From positions 1-64,000 of the forward strand of contig NZ_PDEQ01000011.1 in the NCBI RefSeq assembly GCF_002554795.1: DNA of 64,000 nt, in the 5' to 3' direction. Under the pieces are notes generated by a model. That model was not told the origin of the DNA. It ran no database searches and saw only the letters and a program-made list of their open reading frames with translations. Source of the DNA: Longibacter salinarum (GTDB taxonomy: Bacteria > Bacteroidota > Rhodothermia > Rhodothermales > Salinibacteraceae). Shown here one piece after another: positions 8,261-17,852 of the stretch. Within the stretch, counting starts at the first letter, position 1, and each line of letters opens with the position of its first letter. The position numbers and the translations under genes were made by a program.

Positions 8261-10806
8261 GTGCTTCCGCACCCTCGCCACGCCCTGCTGTCGATGCGGA
8301 GGCGTGGGGCGAGGCAGAATCTCGGCTTGAAGACTGGTTCTCGGACCGCGGCTGGTCGCCGTTCGACTACCAGCGCGACGTCTGGCGCGCGTACCGCGAC
8401 GGCGACAGCGGACTCGTCCACGCCCCAACCGGGACCGGCAAAACCTACTCTGTCTGGTTTGCCGTTCTGATCGAGTGGATGGCCGAACAGATCGCCGCCG
8501 GGCGCAACATCGAAGCGTACGACGAGCTGACGCCCCCGCCGCTGTCCGTCCTCTGGGTCACGCCCCTCCGCGCCCTCAGCCACAACACGGTCACAGCGCT
8601 CCAGCGAGCGGCCCGCGACCTCCGTTTGCCGTGGCGCATCGAGGGACGCACGGGTGACACGTCGTATCGCAAGAAGAAAGGCCAGCTCTCGGATCCGCCC
8701 TCCGCTCTCATCACCACGCCGGAGAGCCTGTCGATCCTGTTGTCGTACCCGGACACGAAGGAGCACCTGCAGAACCTGCGTATGGTCGTCGTGGACGAGT
8801 GGCACGAGCTGATGGGCTCGAAGCGCGGCGTACAGGCCGAGCTCGGCATCGCCCGACTCCGCCGATGGAATCCCGACCTCCGGACGTGGGGCCTCTCCGC
8901 CACAATCGGCAATATGGATGAGGCGCGCGACACGCTCCTCGGTGAGCCCGACGCCGACGGACGACTCATCACGGCCGACATCAAGAAAGACATTCAGATC
9001 GACGCGCTGCTGCCCGAGGACGTGCACCGCTTTCCATGGGCGGGCAATCTCGGCCTGCAGATGCTTGACCATGTTCTCTCCGAGCTCGACACGGCGGACA
9101 GCGCCCTCGTTTTCACGAACACCCGCGCCCAGGCCGAACAGTGGTACCGCGCCATCCTGGACGCGCGCCCGGAGTGGGCCGGGCACCTCGCCCTGCACTA
9201 CGGGTCGCTGAGCCGAAAGCAGCGGGAGGTGGTCGAGGACGGACTGGCAAACGGCCGGCTCCGGTGCGTCGTCTGCACCTCGACGCTCGACCTCGGCGTC
9301 GACTTTACACCCGTGGATCGCGTCTTCCAGGTGGGCAGTCCAAAAGGAGTTGCGCGCCTCCTGCAGCGGGCCGGGCGGAGCGGACACCAGCCCGGCGCGA
9401 CGAGCCGCGTGACCGGCGTACCCAGCCATTCGCTCCAGCTCATCGAATACGCTGCGGCCCGCGACGCGATGGAAGCGGACGATATCGAGGCGCGTCCGCC
9501 CGTCCGCAAACCCATCGACCTCCTGGTTCAGCACGTCATCACCATCGCCATCGGGTCCGGCTTCTTCCCCGACGATCTGTTCGAGGAAATCCGATCGGCG
9601 TACTCGTACCGCAACCTGACCCGTAACGAGTTCGATTGGGCCGTGCGCTGCGCCTCGACCGGCGGCTCCGCGCTGAAGGCCTATGAGAAGTACCACCGGA
9701 TCGAGAAGTACGACGGTGACCTCGAGAGATACCGCGGCATGTACGTCGGCACGAGCGACCGGCTGGCCCGGCGGCATCGCATGATGATCGGCACGATCAC
9801 GAGCGACTCGAGCGTCGAGGTTCGCTACAAGAACGGACACACGATCGGACAGGTCGAGGAAACGTTCATCAGCCGACTGAAGCACGGCGACATTTTCAAC
9901 TTCGCCGGCAAGACGCTCGAGTTTCTACGAATCGAGGACATGAAAGCCGTCGTTCAGAAAGCAAAGAGTGAACCCGACGGCGTCGTCCCGCGCTGGCTCG
10001 GCGGCCGACTCCCGCTGTCGAACCAGCTGTCGCATTGGATCCGGCGGCGGCTCGACGAAGCGGCCGAAGGCACGTTTCGCGGACCCGAGATGGCACAGGT
10101 CCAGTCGCTGATGGAATTACAGGGGAAGTGGTCGATCGTCCCGACGCACGACGATTTCCTGGTCGAGCGCGTGCACTCCCGCGAGGGCCATCACCTGTTC
10201 ATGTACCCGTTCGCCGGTCGGCCGGTGCATCAGGGACTCGCCTCCCTCCTCGCCTACCGTATGGCCGAGGAAGTGTCGATCTCGTTTACGATGTCGTACA
10301 ACGACTACGGCTTCGAACTGCTCTCGCCCGAGCCGGCGCCACTGCGCGACGCGATCGCGGGCGGTCTGTTCGATACGGAGAATCTCACGTCCGAGATCGA
10401 GGCGAGCTTAAATGAGTCGGAGATGAGTCGACGGCAGTTTCGAGAAATTGCGCGAGTGGCTGGACTCGTGTTTACCGGCTACCCCGGACAACCCAAATCC
10501 CTCGGCAAGATCCAAGCCTCCAGCGGACTCATCTTTGACGTGCTGGAGGAATACGAATCGGAGAACCCGCTGCTGGAGCAAGCGCGACGCGAGGTGCGGG
10601 AGCGGCAACTCGAGGAAGACCGCCTCCGCGACGCCCTCGACCGAATCCGTGACGCCACGCTTCACGTGATCGACGTGCCGCGCATGACACCCCTGGCCTT
10701 CCCGATCTACGTCGACCGCCTGCGCGACCGCATCAGCTCCGAACCCCTCGCCCAGCGCGTCCGCCGCATGCAGGAAGAACTGGAGGAGGCCGCGCGCTGG
10801 GAGTAA
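8257..10806 (+). CDS. lhr: Lhr-type DEXH-box DNA helicase (Lhr-Core)
   Basis: An 849-residue 3'-5' ssDNA-dependent helicase. Walker A HAPTGTGKT is at 55-63, the DEXH box is DEWH at 180-183, motif III GLSATIGN follows, and motif VI is QRAGRSGHQPG. The second half contains the winged-helix and Lhr-specific domain. The length matches the Lhr-Core form without the long Lhr C-terminal extension. The frame extends upstream to 8128 inside the ligase, but the ATG at 8257 overlapping the ligase TGA (ATGA) is the natural start. In this cluster Lhr acts with the ligase, MBL exonuclease and PdeM in DNA damage response. Confidence 0.95.
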   Translation: MSASAPSPRPAVDAEAWGEAESRLEDWFSDRGWSPFDYQRDVWRAYRDGDSGLVHAPTGTGKTYSVWFAVLIEWMAEQIAAGRNIEAYDELTPPPLSVLWVTPLRALSHNTVTALQRAARDLRLPWRIEGRTGDTSYRKKKGQLSDPPSALITTPESLSILLSYPDTKEHLQNLRMVVVDEWHELMGSKRGVQAELGIARLRRWNPDLRTWGLSATIGNMDEARDTLLGEPDADGRLITADIKKDIQIDALLPEDVHRFPWAGNLGLQMLDHVLSELDTADSALVFTNTRAQAEQWYRAILDARPEWAGHLALHYGSLSRKQREVVEDGLANGRLRCVVCTSTLDLGVDFTPVDRVFQVGSPKGVARLLQRAGRSGHQPGATSRVTGVPSHSLQLIEYAAARDAMEADDIEARPPVRKPIDLLVQHVITIAIGSGFFPDDLFEEIRSAYSYRNLTRNEFDWAVRCASTGGSALKAYEKYHRIEKYDGDLERYRGMYVGTSDRLARRHRMMIGTITSDSSVEVRYKNGHTIGQVEETFISRLKHGDIFNFAGKTLEFLRIEDMKAVVQKAKSEPDGVVPRWLGGRLPLSNQLSHWIRRRLDEAAEGTFRGPEMAQVQSLMELQGKWSIVPTHDDFLVERVHSREGHHLFMYPFAGRPVHQGLASLLAYRMAEEVSISFTMSYNDYGFELLSPEPAPLRDAIAGGLFDTENLTSEIEASLNESEMSRRQFREIARVAGLVFTGYPGQPKSLGKIQASSGLIFDVLEEYESENPLLEQARREVRERQLEEDRLRDALDRIRDATLHVIDVPRMTPLAFPIYVDRLRDRISSEPLAQRVRRMQEELEEAARWE

Positions 10807-10856
10807 GATCGGGTATGGGAGAATAGGGGAGAGAGGGGGGAAAGGGAGCGGAGTGA

Positions 10857-10920
10857 GTTCAAAGTGCAGGGTTCAAGGTTCAGCGTGTATATGCTCCCCG
10901 GACCCTCACACTTTCACAAC
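10857..10920 (-). repeat. Word-repeat tract, families A and B, downstream of lhr
   Basis: gttcaaagtgcagggttcaagg... is family A in reverse orientation; ctcacactttcac at 10905-10917 is family B. Together with the MITE-like element and the tract at 11153, it fills most of the 389-bp gap between lhr and pdeM. Confidence 0.5.
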
Positions 10921-11116
10921 CTGTTTGGCGGATAGACCGCGACGAAGTAAACGCGGTCGTGCGTGTCTCTTCGCACGCCCGAAGGTGATTTTTTGGAACG
11001 GACGAGATAGACTCGATGCGTGAAATCAACGATGCCTCGTCTTGCGAGCATCGCGAGGCCCGACCACCAATAGGGCCCTACCTTTGGGTGGCCGGAGGCT
11101 GTCCGACGAACTGGTT
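10918..11116 (+). mobile_element. MITE-like element, copy 1 (about 199 bp)
   Basis: Ends AACCTGTTTGGCGGA (10918) and TCCGACGAACTGGTT (to 11116) form imperfect terminal inverted repeats (12 of 15 match). Length and internal sequence (cgatgcg.gaaa..aacga, gcatc.cgagg.ccgacc, ggccg.aggctgtccg) correspond to copy 2 at 45216-45415, and inverted to copy 3 at 37253-37449. It carries no ORF, so it is presumably moved by a transposase elsewhere. It separates lhr from pdeM. Confidence 0.75.
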
Positions 11117-11152
11117 TTTAACGTGACCACGTTCTATCAAACCAACGCCACG

Positions 11153-11188
11153 CACCTTCACACCTTCAAACGTCCACACTTTCAACCA
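11153..11188 (+). repeat. Word-repeat tract, family B, upstream of pdeM
   Basis: caccttcacaccttcaaacg followed by tccacactttcaacc: repeated (C)CACACTTTCA/CACCTTCA words, ending 8 bp before the pdeM start codon. Confidence 0.6.
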
Positions 11189-11195
11189 TTCGAGC

Positions 11196-11882
11196 ATGCC
11201 GTCTTTCTCCCTTCCGCCACCGACCCAAGAGGCCGAGCTTGAGCTGTTGCCCGGACGGGCGGCGTACTGGGCGGAGCGGAAGACGCTGCTTGTTGCGGAC
11301 GTGCACGTGGGCAAAGATGCGACCTTTCGGGCCGAGGCGATTCCCCTTCCGCTCGGGAGCACAGATAGCGACCTGCAGAAGCTAACGGGCTTGATTCGGC
11401 AAACAAGAGCGGAACGCCTGATCGTGCTGGGCGACCTGTACCATGCGCGGTCCGGCATGACGGAGGGCACGCTACAGGCGCTTCGAGCCTGGCGCAGCAA
11501 CCAAAAGACGCTCAACGTCGTCCTCGTTCGCGGAAATCACGACCGGCACGCCGGTGCCTCCCCCGCCGACCTCGACATCGATGAGCACGAGGGTCCGCTG
11601 CACGAAGGCCCCTTCTGCTTCCGGCACGAGCCGAGTTCGTCCGACACCGGCTACGTCGTCTGCGGGCACCTCCACCCCGGCGTCGTGCTCCGCGGGCGCG
11701 GGGGACAGCGCGAGCGGCTGCCTTGCTTCCATGCGAATGAGTCCCGACTCATCCTGCCCGCCTTCAGCGAATTCACCGGACTACACATCCTCCATCCAGA
11801 GCCGGGCGATGACGTCGCTGTCGTTGCGGGAACGGATGTGATCGCAGTGTCTCCTGAGGTCCTGCGTTCGACACATCAATAG
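11196..11882 (+). CDS. pdeM: Ligase-associated metallophosphoesterase PdeM
   Basis: A 228-residue calcineurin-type phosphoesterase/Mn-dependent nuclease. Metal and catalytic motifs are visible in order: DVH (35-37), GD (79-80), GNHDRH (113-118) and GHLH (157-160). This is the DNA-repair phosphoesterase (MPE/PdeM) that accompanies Lhr, Lig and Exo in a conserved bacterial cluster. It is separated from lhr by 389 bp holding a MITE-like element and word repeats, so its link to the upstream operon may be weakened here. ATG 11196 gives a normal N-terminus. Confidence 0.92.
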   Translation: MPSFSLPPPTQEAELELLPGRAAYWAERKTLLVADVHVGKDATFRAEAIPLPLGSTDSDLQKLTGLIRQTRAERLIVLGDLYHARSGMTEGTLQALRAWRSNQKTLNVVLVRGNHDRHAGASPADLDIDEHEGPLHEGPFCFRHEPSSSDTGYVVCGHLHPGVVLRGRGGQRERLPCFHANESRLILPAFSEFTGLHILHPEPGDDVAVVAGTDVIAVSPEVLRSTHQ

Positions 11883-11947
11883 CCCGGCACGCCAGCGTTT
11901 GGTCACCCTCTCGCGTAGACGATCCAACCCTCGTACCCCGCAGCCCT

Positions 11948-12208
11948 ATGCCCGACGAATCAACGATCCGATCGACGATTCTCGACCTTCTCTCGTCTCG
12001 TGATCCGGACGCGTCAATCTGTCCGTCCGAGGCCGCACGGGCTGTCTTCGACGACTGGCGTGAGCACATGGATGACGTGCGCGAGGTGGCTACGGAGATG
12101 CAGCAGGACGGTCTTATTTACGCCACGCAGGGCGAGGAGCGCGTCGATATCGGCGAAGCCAGCGGCCCGATACGCCTTCGTCTCGAGGAGCCGAACACAG
12201 ACGAGTGA
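11948..12208 (+). CDS. DUF3253 protein
   Basis: An 86-residue acidic protein. The core CPSEAARAVFDDWREHMDDVR...ATEMQQDGLIYATQGEERVD...GPIRLRL fits the DUF3253 family: a small winged-helix-like protein with the invariant CPSE.AR and W..hM..VR, function unknown. It lies 65 bp after pdeM on the same strand and could be co-transcribed. It is the last gene before the island boundary. Confidence 0.8.
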   Translation: MPDESTIRSTILDLLSSRDPDASICPSEAARAVFDDWREHMDDVREVATEMQQDGLIYATQGEERVDIGEASGPIRLRLEEPNTDE

Positions 12209-12302
12209 GCGGTTGAAGTCAGAAGATCGACTGTACCTTACAGTCACATCTCCTGTAAGCCCATCCGGTGACGTCAGCTCCCTGCTCGAAAAAATGCAGC
12301 AT

Positions 12303-12452
12303 CAAGCGTAGTCGGGTACGTCATCACGATCCACCTCGATCAGTTCAGATGTCCCGTGCGACTGATCGCCGGTGAACCACTGCCATTCCTCCTTCAATAC
12401 GAGGCGGTCATCCTCGTCCCGATGTGGGGTTGACGTGCACTGTCCGGCGCGC
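12303..12452 (-). pseudogene. 3' fragment of an n-acetylglutamate-synthase-like gene (left repeat of the island)
   Basis: Bases 12308-12452 align without gaps to 32300-32444, the 3' end of the intact gene on the same strand, with about 10 differences by eye. The fragment encodes its last ~48 residues (LVLKEEWQWFTGDQSHGTSELIEVD-type). The stop TAG has become TAC so the frame reads two more codons to a TGA. It has no start or N-terminal part. The homology stops sharply at 12452, inside the gene. The rest of the 12209-12562 gap shows no gene. Confidence 0.8.
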
Positions 12453-12562
12453 CTGTTTCTCATCGATTAAAACGTACCGGACGAACCCGAGTCTCGAATT
12501 GGAGCCCGGAGGGTTATATGGAACTTGGTGGGCACACCAAACCGCAAAAGCTCCTTCCGAAG

Positions 12563-15500
12563 TTAGCGTACGACTGTTAGGGAACGCGTGATTGATTGTC
12601 CACTGGCCTCAAGACGTAGAAAGTATGTCCCGCTCGCAAGTCCGGAGAGATCGACTTGCTTCTTTGCCCGTCCTCGGCCAACGCCGTGAGTAAGGGTACG
12701 GACCTTACGTCCAAGAACATCATAAAGCAGTAGCCTCATTTTGTCGCCATCGGGCACCGCGTACCGGAGTGTAACAGATTCACGCGCCGGATTCGGAACG
12801 GTCTTTTTGAGTTCTATCGGCGTTGTTCTTTCAATGGCTGCCGCGTCAGATAGGGTTTCGGATCCATCAACATCAATTTGCCGGAGCCGATATTCGATGC
12901 GATTCGCGTCATACGGAAGCTTTGTGTCCGTAAACTGATAGCTCTGTGGCTCCGTGGTCGTGTTCGCGCCTTCGACGAACCCAATTTCTGACCAAGCTGC
13001 AGCACCAAACTTGCGTTCGACCGCAAATCCAGCGTTATCAAACTCGGACGCCGTTCTCCACGTCAAGATTGCAGACTGGTTGCGCTCTGCGCGGGCCTCG
13101 AACGCTAGAAGTTCAACCGGTAGTACAGTGCTCTCTGTAGAGATGGCCTGATCGACTGTCCCGTCCCCGTCCGTATCTAGCATGACGGCCTTGTCGCCAC
13201 GCTCATCGAATTCCCCTACAGACGTGCTCTCGAACGTCATGGAGTCTACATAGTCGATCTCCGCCGGGGAGTCGGGGTTGGGAGCCGCTCGCTCAAATCG
13301 AACGTTTCCAGCGACCGAGGACGTGATCCGTGAAACGTAGGTGCCTCCCGGTGGAACTGATATATATGTGCCTGTTTCGCCGGTCATCGAGTCGGTAATG
13401 ACCCGTTCGACGACGGCTCCAGCTATTTCAGATACTCTCGTTCCATCGCCGAGGTACCCGGCACGGTCTCCTTGCTCATTTTCGACAATGACATACACAC
13501 CTGGTGGTGTAGTTTTCGCGGTCGCATGGACCGACTCTGCGTTAGTAGACGATGTCATCACAGAACGTTTTGACGAATCGCCAGGGTTAAAGGCCGCGGC
13601 ATAAACCTTCCCGGTATTGTCAACCAAGTCGGAGAGCGTAGACCTAAACCATTCAGAGTCTGGAAAAAACGGAATGCCTGTTGGGTCTACAGAAACCATC
13701 TTTGCAATTTGGAAAAGGTTCGATCCCGCCCCTAGGCCAGTAGCATATGACTTGAGGGTATAATCGACTGTGTCTTGCGCGTATATCAAGTCATATGTTG
13801 TGCCGCTAAAATTGCTATCATGGACTTCGATGATTTTATCTCCGCTTTGCTCAAGAGCGGTGATTTTTGTTGCCAGAACAGCGTGCCTCCCACCATCAGC
13901 ATATTCAAGACCGATTATTGGAGTTATTCCGGTCGCCGTTATAAGCGTCTTCGCTCTGTCATACTCTGTCTGAAAGTTTGGAGATGCGCCAAGCCTGAAC
14001 TTGAAGTCACTTAGACTTTGCGCGAGGTGGTAGTCAGCGATTTGCTGGCGGGTCTTCGTATCGGATTCTGGCTGTTCATATGTGGGGCCAGTAAACACTT
14101 TCTTCGTTGGGTCCGCAAAGTAGACGGCGGCAGTACCCGACATCCCAAAACAACGCCCGTCATTAACCCTGCTATCTTTGTATAGTGCAAACGCCAGACC
14201 GGCTAACCCTGGACCGGTTATTACTATCTCAGAAATCCATTCCTCTAGGGTTAAGTCCGTAAGATTTGGGAATTGGTACCCATCGATACGCGGGTCAAAA
14301 GGTCGGCCATCCCCTTGACGGCGAGCATAATATAGTGAGACGGATTCAGACGCCCGGTCTTGAGTGATAGACGCCGGGATAGCAGTAACCCGTACCGGAA
14401 GCTGTTCGGCGCCGCTCTCAAAGGTTTGGGAGGACACGAGAAGTACGTCTGCGTATCTACTATCCGCGCCTGTCTGTTCATGGTCGAATGGAAGTTGATC
14501 GATTCTATTATCGCCATCGGAATCGATGTTTCCGCGCATGACGGTCTGCATGACCTCGCCATTCAGCGTGGCCTTCACATCAATGTCGCTAGCCGATCCA
14601 GTAAATGCCTTATCGAGGGTTACGCGCGCACGAAGTACGACCTGATCAGCAGGATATCGCGTTGTTTCGATCGCTTGCGGAGTACCGATACTGACATCGG
14701 GAGCCGTCTGCAGCGTTAGCCGAGAGCCCTCAATCGATATATCCATTGGCGACGGTACGGGCGTAGCACTCGCTTCGGTAGCCAGGAGCCTCACGCTCCC
14801 GTCTGTCTCGAGCATCGTGACGCGATAGAAATACGTTGTACCGTTTACTACATCCGTATCGGTGAAACTATCATCAGGGATAAGAGCACCAGTCAGTCGC
14901 TCAGCATTCGCCGGGTCAGAAAAAGACGACGTCGAACGATACACGTGAAAGCCGGCGAACGTTGTGGGGATCGGGGCGCTCCATGAGATGTCAACATGAC
15001 CATCTCCCGCTGTAGCCACAACGTCCGTTGGAGGAGGGGGTGAATCTGAGCCATCAATGCGTAGGTTCTCGAACCACAATACGGCCATATTCAGGTCCGT
15101 CGAGGACGACTCCCTGGTTGACAAGATGTCAACATCGCCGTCATTGTCCATATCTGTTGTGGAGGCGCACCGCACACTACTCATTGACTCTGAGATTTTG
15201 GAGGCAGTCCACGATGAGCCATCTCCGGTTCCAGATGTCCCATCGCCGTTGCTGAAGACAGCTACATCCGTGTAATCGAGAGGGGAGACAATGTCTCTAT
15301 CTCCGTCCCCATCGACATCAGCGGTAGAGACACATTCAGCCCCCGCAGCGTTGGCAGTGACAACGACCTCCGTCCACGCCGAGCCATCTCCTGCTCCTGC
15401 AGTGGCATCTCCGTTCCGGTGCATTACGATCGTGTCATCGCCTGCAGCAACCGAGACTACGTCCTGGTCACCATCCCCATCAACATCGGCGGCTGACACA

Positions 15501-16324
15501 CTCGCGGCGGCAGTAACGCTCGCAGTAATCACAACTCCGGTCCATACGGAGCCGTCCCCTGTTCCGGCTGTAGCATCCCCATTCCGATGCATTGCGATCG
15601 TGTTGTCACCCGAGGAAGCCGATAGGATATCTTGGTCTCCATCCCCATCCATATCAGCGGCAAACACGCTCTCTGCACCGATAGCACTGGTCGTGACCAC
15701 CACCTCCGTCCATGTTGAGCCGTCCCCTGCTCCTGTACTCGCATCGCCATTTCGGTGGAACGCAACCTTGTCGTCCAATCGGGAAGCCCAGATCACGTCC
15801 TGGTCACCATCCCCATCAATGTCGGTGGTAGAGACACTGGCAGCTGCCGGCGCATTGACGGTAATGATCACCTCCGTCCACGCCGATCCGTCTCCTGTAC
15901 CCGAGGTGGCATCCCCGTTCCGATACCATGCAATGGTATCCTCGCCTGGAAAAGACGATACGACGTCTTGATCGCCATCCCCATCAATATCAGCGGCGAA
16001 GACGCTGGAAGCACTTGGATCACTACCTGTGTAGTCGAAGAAGGAAACCGGGATCTCTTCCCATGAGGAGCCATCACCCGTTCCTGCGGTGGCATCTCCA
16101 TTACGGTGGAAAACAAGTCTATTGTCGCCGCGTGAAGCCGACAAGACATCTTGATCACCATCCCCGTCGATATCGGCGGCATGAAGATCAACAGCACCAG
16201 TTAGCCCCGTCGAAATAGCGAGACTGTCTGAAAACGACTGTGCAGTCGCGATTGGCGTTGATACTCCCCACGCGACGGAAAGCGCAACGAGAACACAAAT
16301 GTAAGACAAACGGCGGTCCATCAT
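12563..16324 (-). CDS. Secreted FG-GAP/FN3 protein with possible papain-like domain and sorting tail
   Basis: A ~1253-residue surface protein. An N-terminal signal peptide (MMDRRLSYICVLVALSVAW...ATAQS) precedes seven ~55-residue FG-GAP/VCBS repeats (D(I/V/M)DGDGDQD...HRNGDAT.G.GDGS.WTEV; calcium-binding propeller). Then come a fibronectin-III-like domain (PPPPTDVVATAGDGHVDISW) and a middle domain with RCFGMSGTAAVYF, GGRHAVLA and VHDSNF. Their spacing suggests a Cys/His/Asp-Asn papain-like fold (C732, H821, D843 counted from ATG 16345). The C-terminus has LPVELLAF...WRTASEFDNAGF and the T9SS-type sorting domain (VPNPARESVTLRYAV...GTYFLRLEA...TVVR). ATG 16324 gives the shortest signal n-region; 16345 is an alternative. 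It converges on nothing and lies alone at the left end of the island. Confidence 0.85.
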   Translation of the reverse strand: MMDRRLSYICVLVALSVAWGVSTPIATAQSFSDSLAISTGLTGAVDLHAADIDGDGDQDVLSASRGDNRLVFHRNGDATAGTGDGSSWEEIPVSFFDYTGSDPSASSVFAADIDGDGDQDVVSSFPGEDTIAWYRNGDATSGTGDGSAWTEVIITVNAPAAASVSTTDIDGDGDQDVIWASRLDDKVAFHRNGDASTGAGDGSTWTEVVVTTSAIGAESVFAADMDGDGDQDILSASSGDNTIAMHRNGDATAGTGDGSVWTGVVITASVTAAASVSAADVDGDGDQDVVSVAAGDDTIVMHRNGDATAGAGDGSAWTEVVVTANAAGAECVSTADVDGDGDRDIVSPLDYTDVAVFSNGDGTSGTGDGSSWTASKISESMSSVRCASTTDMDNDGDVDILSTRESSSTDLNMAVLWFENLRIDGSDSPPPPTDVVATAGDGHVDISWSAPIPTTFAGFHVYRSTSSFSDPANAERLTGALIPDDSFTDTDVVNGTTYFYRVTMLETDGSVRLLATEASATPVPSPMDISIEGSRLTLQTAPDVSIGTPQAIETTRYPADQVVLRARVTLDKAFTGSASDIDVKATLNGEVMQTVMRGNIDSDGDNRIDQLPFDHEQTGADSRYADVLLVSSQTFESGAEQLPVRVTAIPASITQDRASESVSLYYARRQGDGRPFDPRIDGYQFPNLTDLTLEEWISEIVITGPGLAGLAFALYKDSRVNDGRCFGMSGTAAVYFADPTKKVFTGPTYEQPESDTKTRQQIADYHLAQSLSDFKFRLGASPNFQTEYDRAKTLITATGITPIIGLEYADGGRHAVLATKITALEQSGDKIIEVHDSNFSGTTYDLIYAQDTVDYTLKSYATGLGAGSNLFQIAKMVSVDPTGIPFFPDSEWFRSTLSDLVDNTGKVYAAAFNPGDSSKRSVMTSSTNAESVHATAKTTPPGVYVIVENEQGDRAGYLGDGTRVSEIAGAVVERVITDSMTGETGTYISVPPGGTYVSRITSSVAGNVRFERAAPNPDSPAEIDYVDSMTFESTSVGEFDERGDKAVMLDTDGDGTVDQAISTESTVLPVELLAFEARAERNQSAILTWRTASEFDNAGFAVERKFGAAAWSEIGFVEGANTTTEPQSYQFTDTKLPYDANRIEYRLRQIDVDGSETLSDAAAIERTTPIELKKTVPNPARESVTLRYAVPDGDKMRLLLYDVLGRKVRTLTHGVGRGRAKKQVDLSGLASGTYFLRLEASGQSITRSLTVVR
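15060..16190 (-). repeat. Tandem ~165-bp repeats encoding seven FG-GAP units
   Basis: Within the surface-protein gene, segments around 'tcaccatccccatc' (the DGDGDQD codons) recur every 165-170 bp with high DNA similarity, for example near 15470, 15640, 15805, 15975 and 16150. The spacing equals one 55-residue FG-GAP unit. Such similarity allows unit gain or loss by recombination. Confidence 0.8.
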
Positions 16325-16345
16325 GTAGGTAGCGTGTGAGAACAA

Positions 16346-16742
16346 ACGGGGATTAGTGCGAGACCGAAAACCGTATCTAAAGACAACACTCTTTCATCTA
16401 GCTCTTTGTTGTGTCCAATCAGTCCTTGCCGACTCTAACACCTGCTGAAACTGTCGTGCTACTAATTTCACTGCGTGTTCCAACGTCGGGTAAAGGGACT
16501 CGATGCAACCGGGCACAGCGGGAGCATCTGTCGCCCGCTCATCACGTGGATCGGTTCGCGAGGATTCTGCCACCCGCGCTGCGTGACGACCGGCTACTGA
16601 AGGTCACGTACTTCTAACATGAGAAATTCATCTTTGACGAAAGGATAAAGTGTGGCTATACTTTGGGCAAATCGTGTCGAATCGGAGTAGATGATGTCTC
16701 GGTTCGATCCCCCTACGATTCGTTTTCGTTTGCGTCGGTTTT
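16346..16742. other. Non-coding gap upstream of both divergent genes
   Basis: This gap separates the minus-strand surface-protein gene from the plus-strand gene at 16743, so it should hold both promoters. The only ORFs are short, and their composition does not look coding. No clear repeat or hairpin seen. Confidence 0.5.
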
Positions 16743-17852
16743 ATGGGATTTCCTGATTCCGCCCGATCCTCGCCTCGGCTACACCTTTCACGAGCATTAG
16801 CTTCCATGCTGGAAGGACGTGCCGGGCCCGAGGAAACCCGGACCGTTGTGACTATCTGCCATCGAATTGCCAAAGCATACCTGCAGACCTCGTATGTGAC
16901 GAACCGATCACTTGCCGGACTCACGCTAGGCGACCAGGCGATGGATGCGATTGCGGATCTCTTTGAGCGATCCGGGCGACGCTTTCCGGTTCTGGAGGGA
17001 TATTTCCGAGAGCCGCCTGAATTGATTGGTGCGATGTCGACAGACGAAATGATAGAGCGGCTCCGTCCGCTCGTACACGGCGTCGTGACGGACCGAATTT
17101 TCGAGAGCAATGGAGAGGTTGATGCATCGCTGTCTCGCCTCATCCGCTCAGTCAAGAGGGCGGTAAAGCAGAGCGAGGGAAGTACACTACAACGGACCAT
17201 GAAGGCGCTCCACGTGGTGGTGCCCCCCGCGAACGTATCCCCTGAAGACAGTAGTCGCTCCGTGTCTCTTCCTACGATGCCCGTGGAGCGCTTGGCCGCT
17301 CATCTGGCACCTGTTGTCCGGTCAGGCGCGCAGGTCCCCGATTTTGTCGCCGCCGCAACTCACCTGCTCGACGCCCATCCGCGCTATGATCGGTCGGTGC
17401 CCGTTACGGCGATTGCTCTCGCGATCCGTGCCGCATCTGTTGAGGTTGGGCTGTCGACGACAGCATCCGGGCACGTCGCGTCTGTCGATAACACGATTCG
17501 TTCGGACGGATTAGATAATCTTGTAACTTCGGATATCGAGCGCCTCATCGATAAAACGATTGATCGGGTCCGAGCTGAGAAACAGTCACATTACGTGGAA
17601 GGAAATCAAGTTCCAGCGAATGTGTACGCCAGTTACTTCGAGGCCATTCGATCGTATCTCGAGGCACGGTATCTGCCGCCGACGGACGCTGATTTGACCC
17701 AGCACGAGGCACTTCGCATGCATCGATCTGAAATTACGCGAGAGATATATCGTGAGTGTCATCGATCAACCTTTGAATACCTCGTCCGTATCGTGCGCGA
17801 CGACTTTGTGGAGACATTGCAGCGCCTTCATGATGACATCGACGAACCGTAA
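16743..17852 (+). CDS. Helical protein of unknown function, first gene of an island cluster
   Basis: A 369-residue soluble, mostly helical protein with no signal peptide, TM segment or metal motif. The N-terminal half (TICHRIAKAYLQTSYVTNRS, LGDQAMDAIADLFER, then LRPLVHGVVTDRIFESNGEV and SLSRLIRSVKRAVK) looks like a helical domain I recall from hypothetical proteins of the same bacterial group. The layout faintly recalls sigma-factor-like helices but no promoter-binding HTH can be pointed to. The C-terminal ~90 residues form another helical unit (YFEAIRSYLEARYLPP...). The next gene is anti-sigma-like and the third is a membrane protein with a Lon-like domain, so a regulatory role is possible but unproven. 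Confidence 0.6.
   Translation: MGFPDSARSSPRLHLSRALASMLEGRAGPEETRTVVTICHRIAKAYLQTSYVTNRSLAGLTLGDQAMDAIADLFERSGRRFPVLEGYFREPPELIGAMSTDEMIERLRPLVHGVVTDRIFESNGEVDASLSRLIRSVKRAVKQSEGSTLQRTMKALHVVVPPANVSPEDSSRSVSLPTMPVERLAAHLAPVVRSGAQVPDFVAAATHLLDAHPRYDRSVPVTAIALAIRAASVEVGLSTTASGHVASVDNTIRSDGLDNLVTSDIERLIDKTIDRVRAEKQSHYVEGNQVPANVYASYFEAIRSYLEARYLPPTDADLTQHEALRMHRSEITREIYRECHRSTFEYLVRIVRDDFVETLQRLHDDIDEP

Noticed and set aside
8239-9885. Long minus-strand ORF (548 codons) opposite lhr
   Set aside because: Antisense shadow of a clearly coding GC-rich helicase gene; no recognisable domain and improbable composition.
15060-16190. Regularly spaced repeats that could suggest a CRISPR array
   Set aside because: The ~165-bp units are in frame with the FG-GAP protein repeats and have no unique spacers of CRISPR size.
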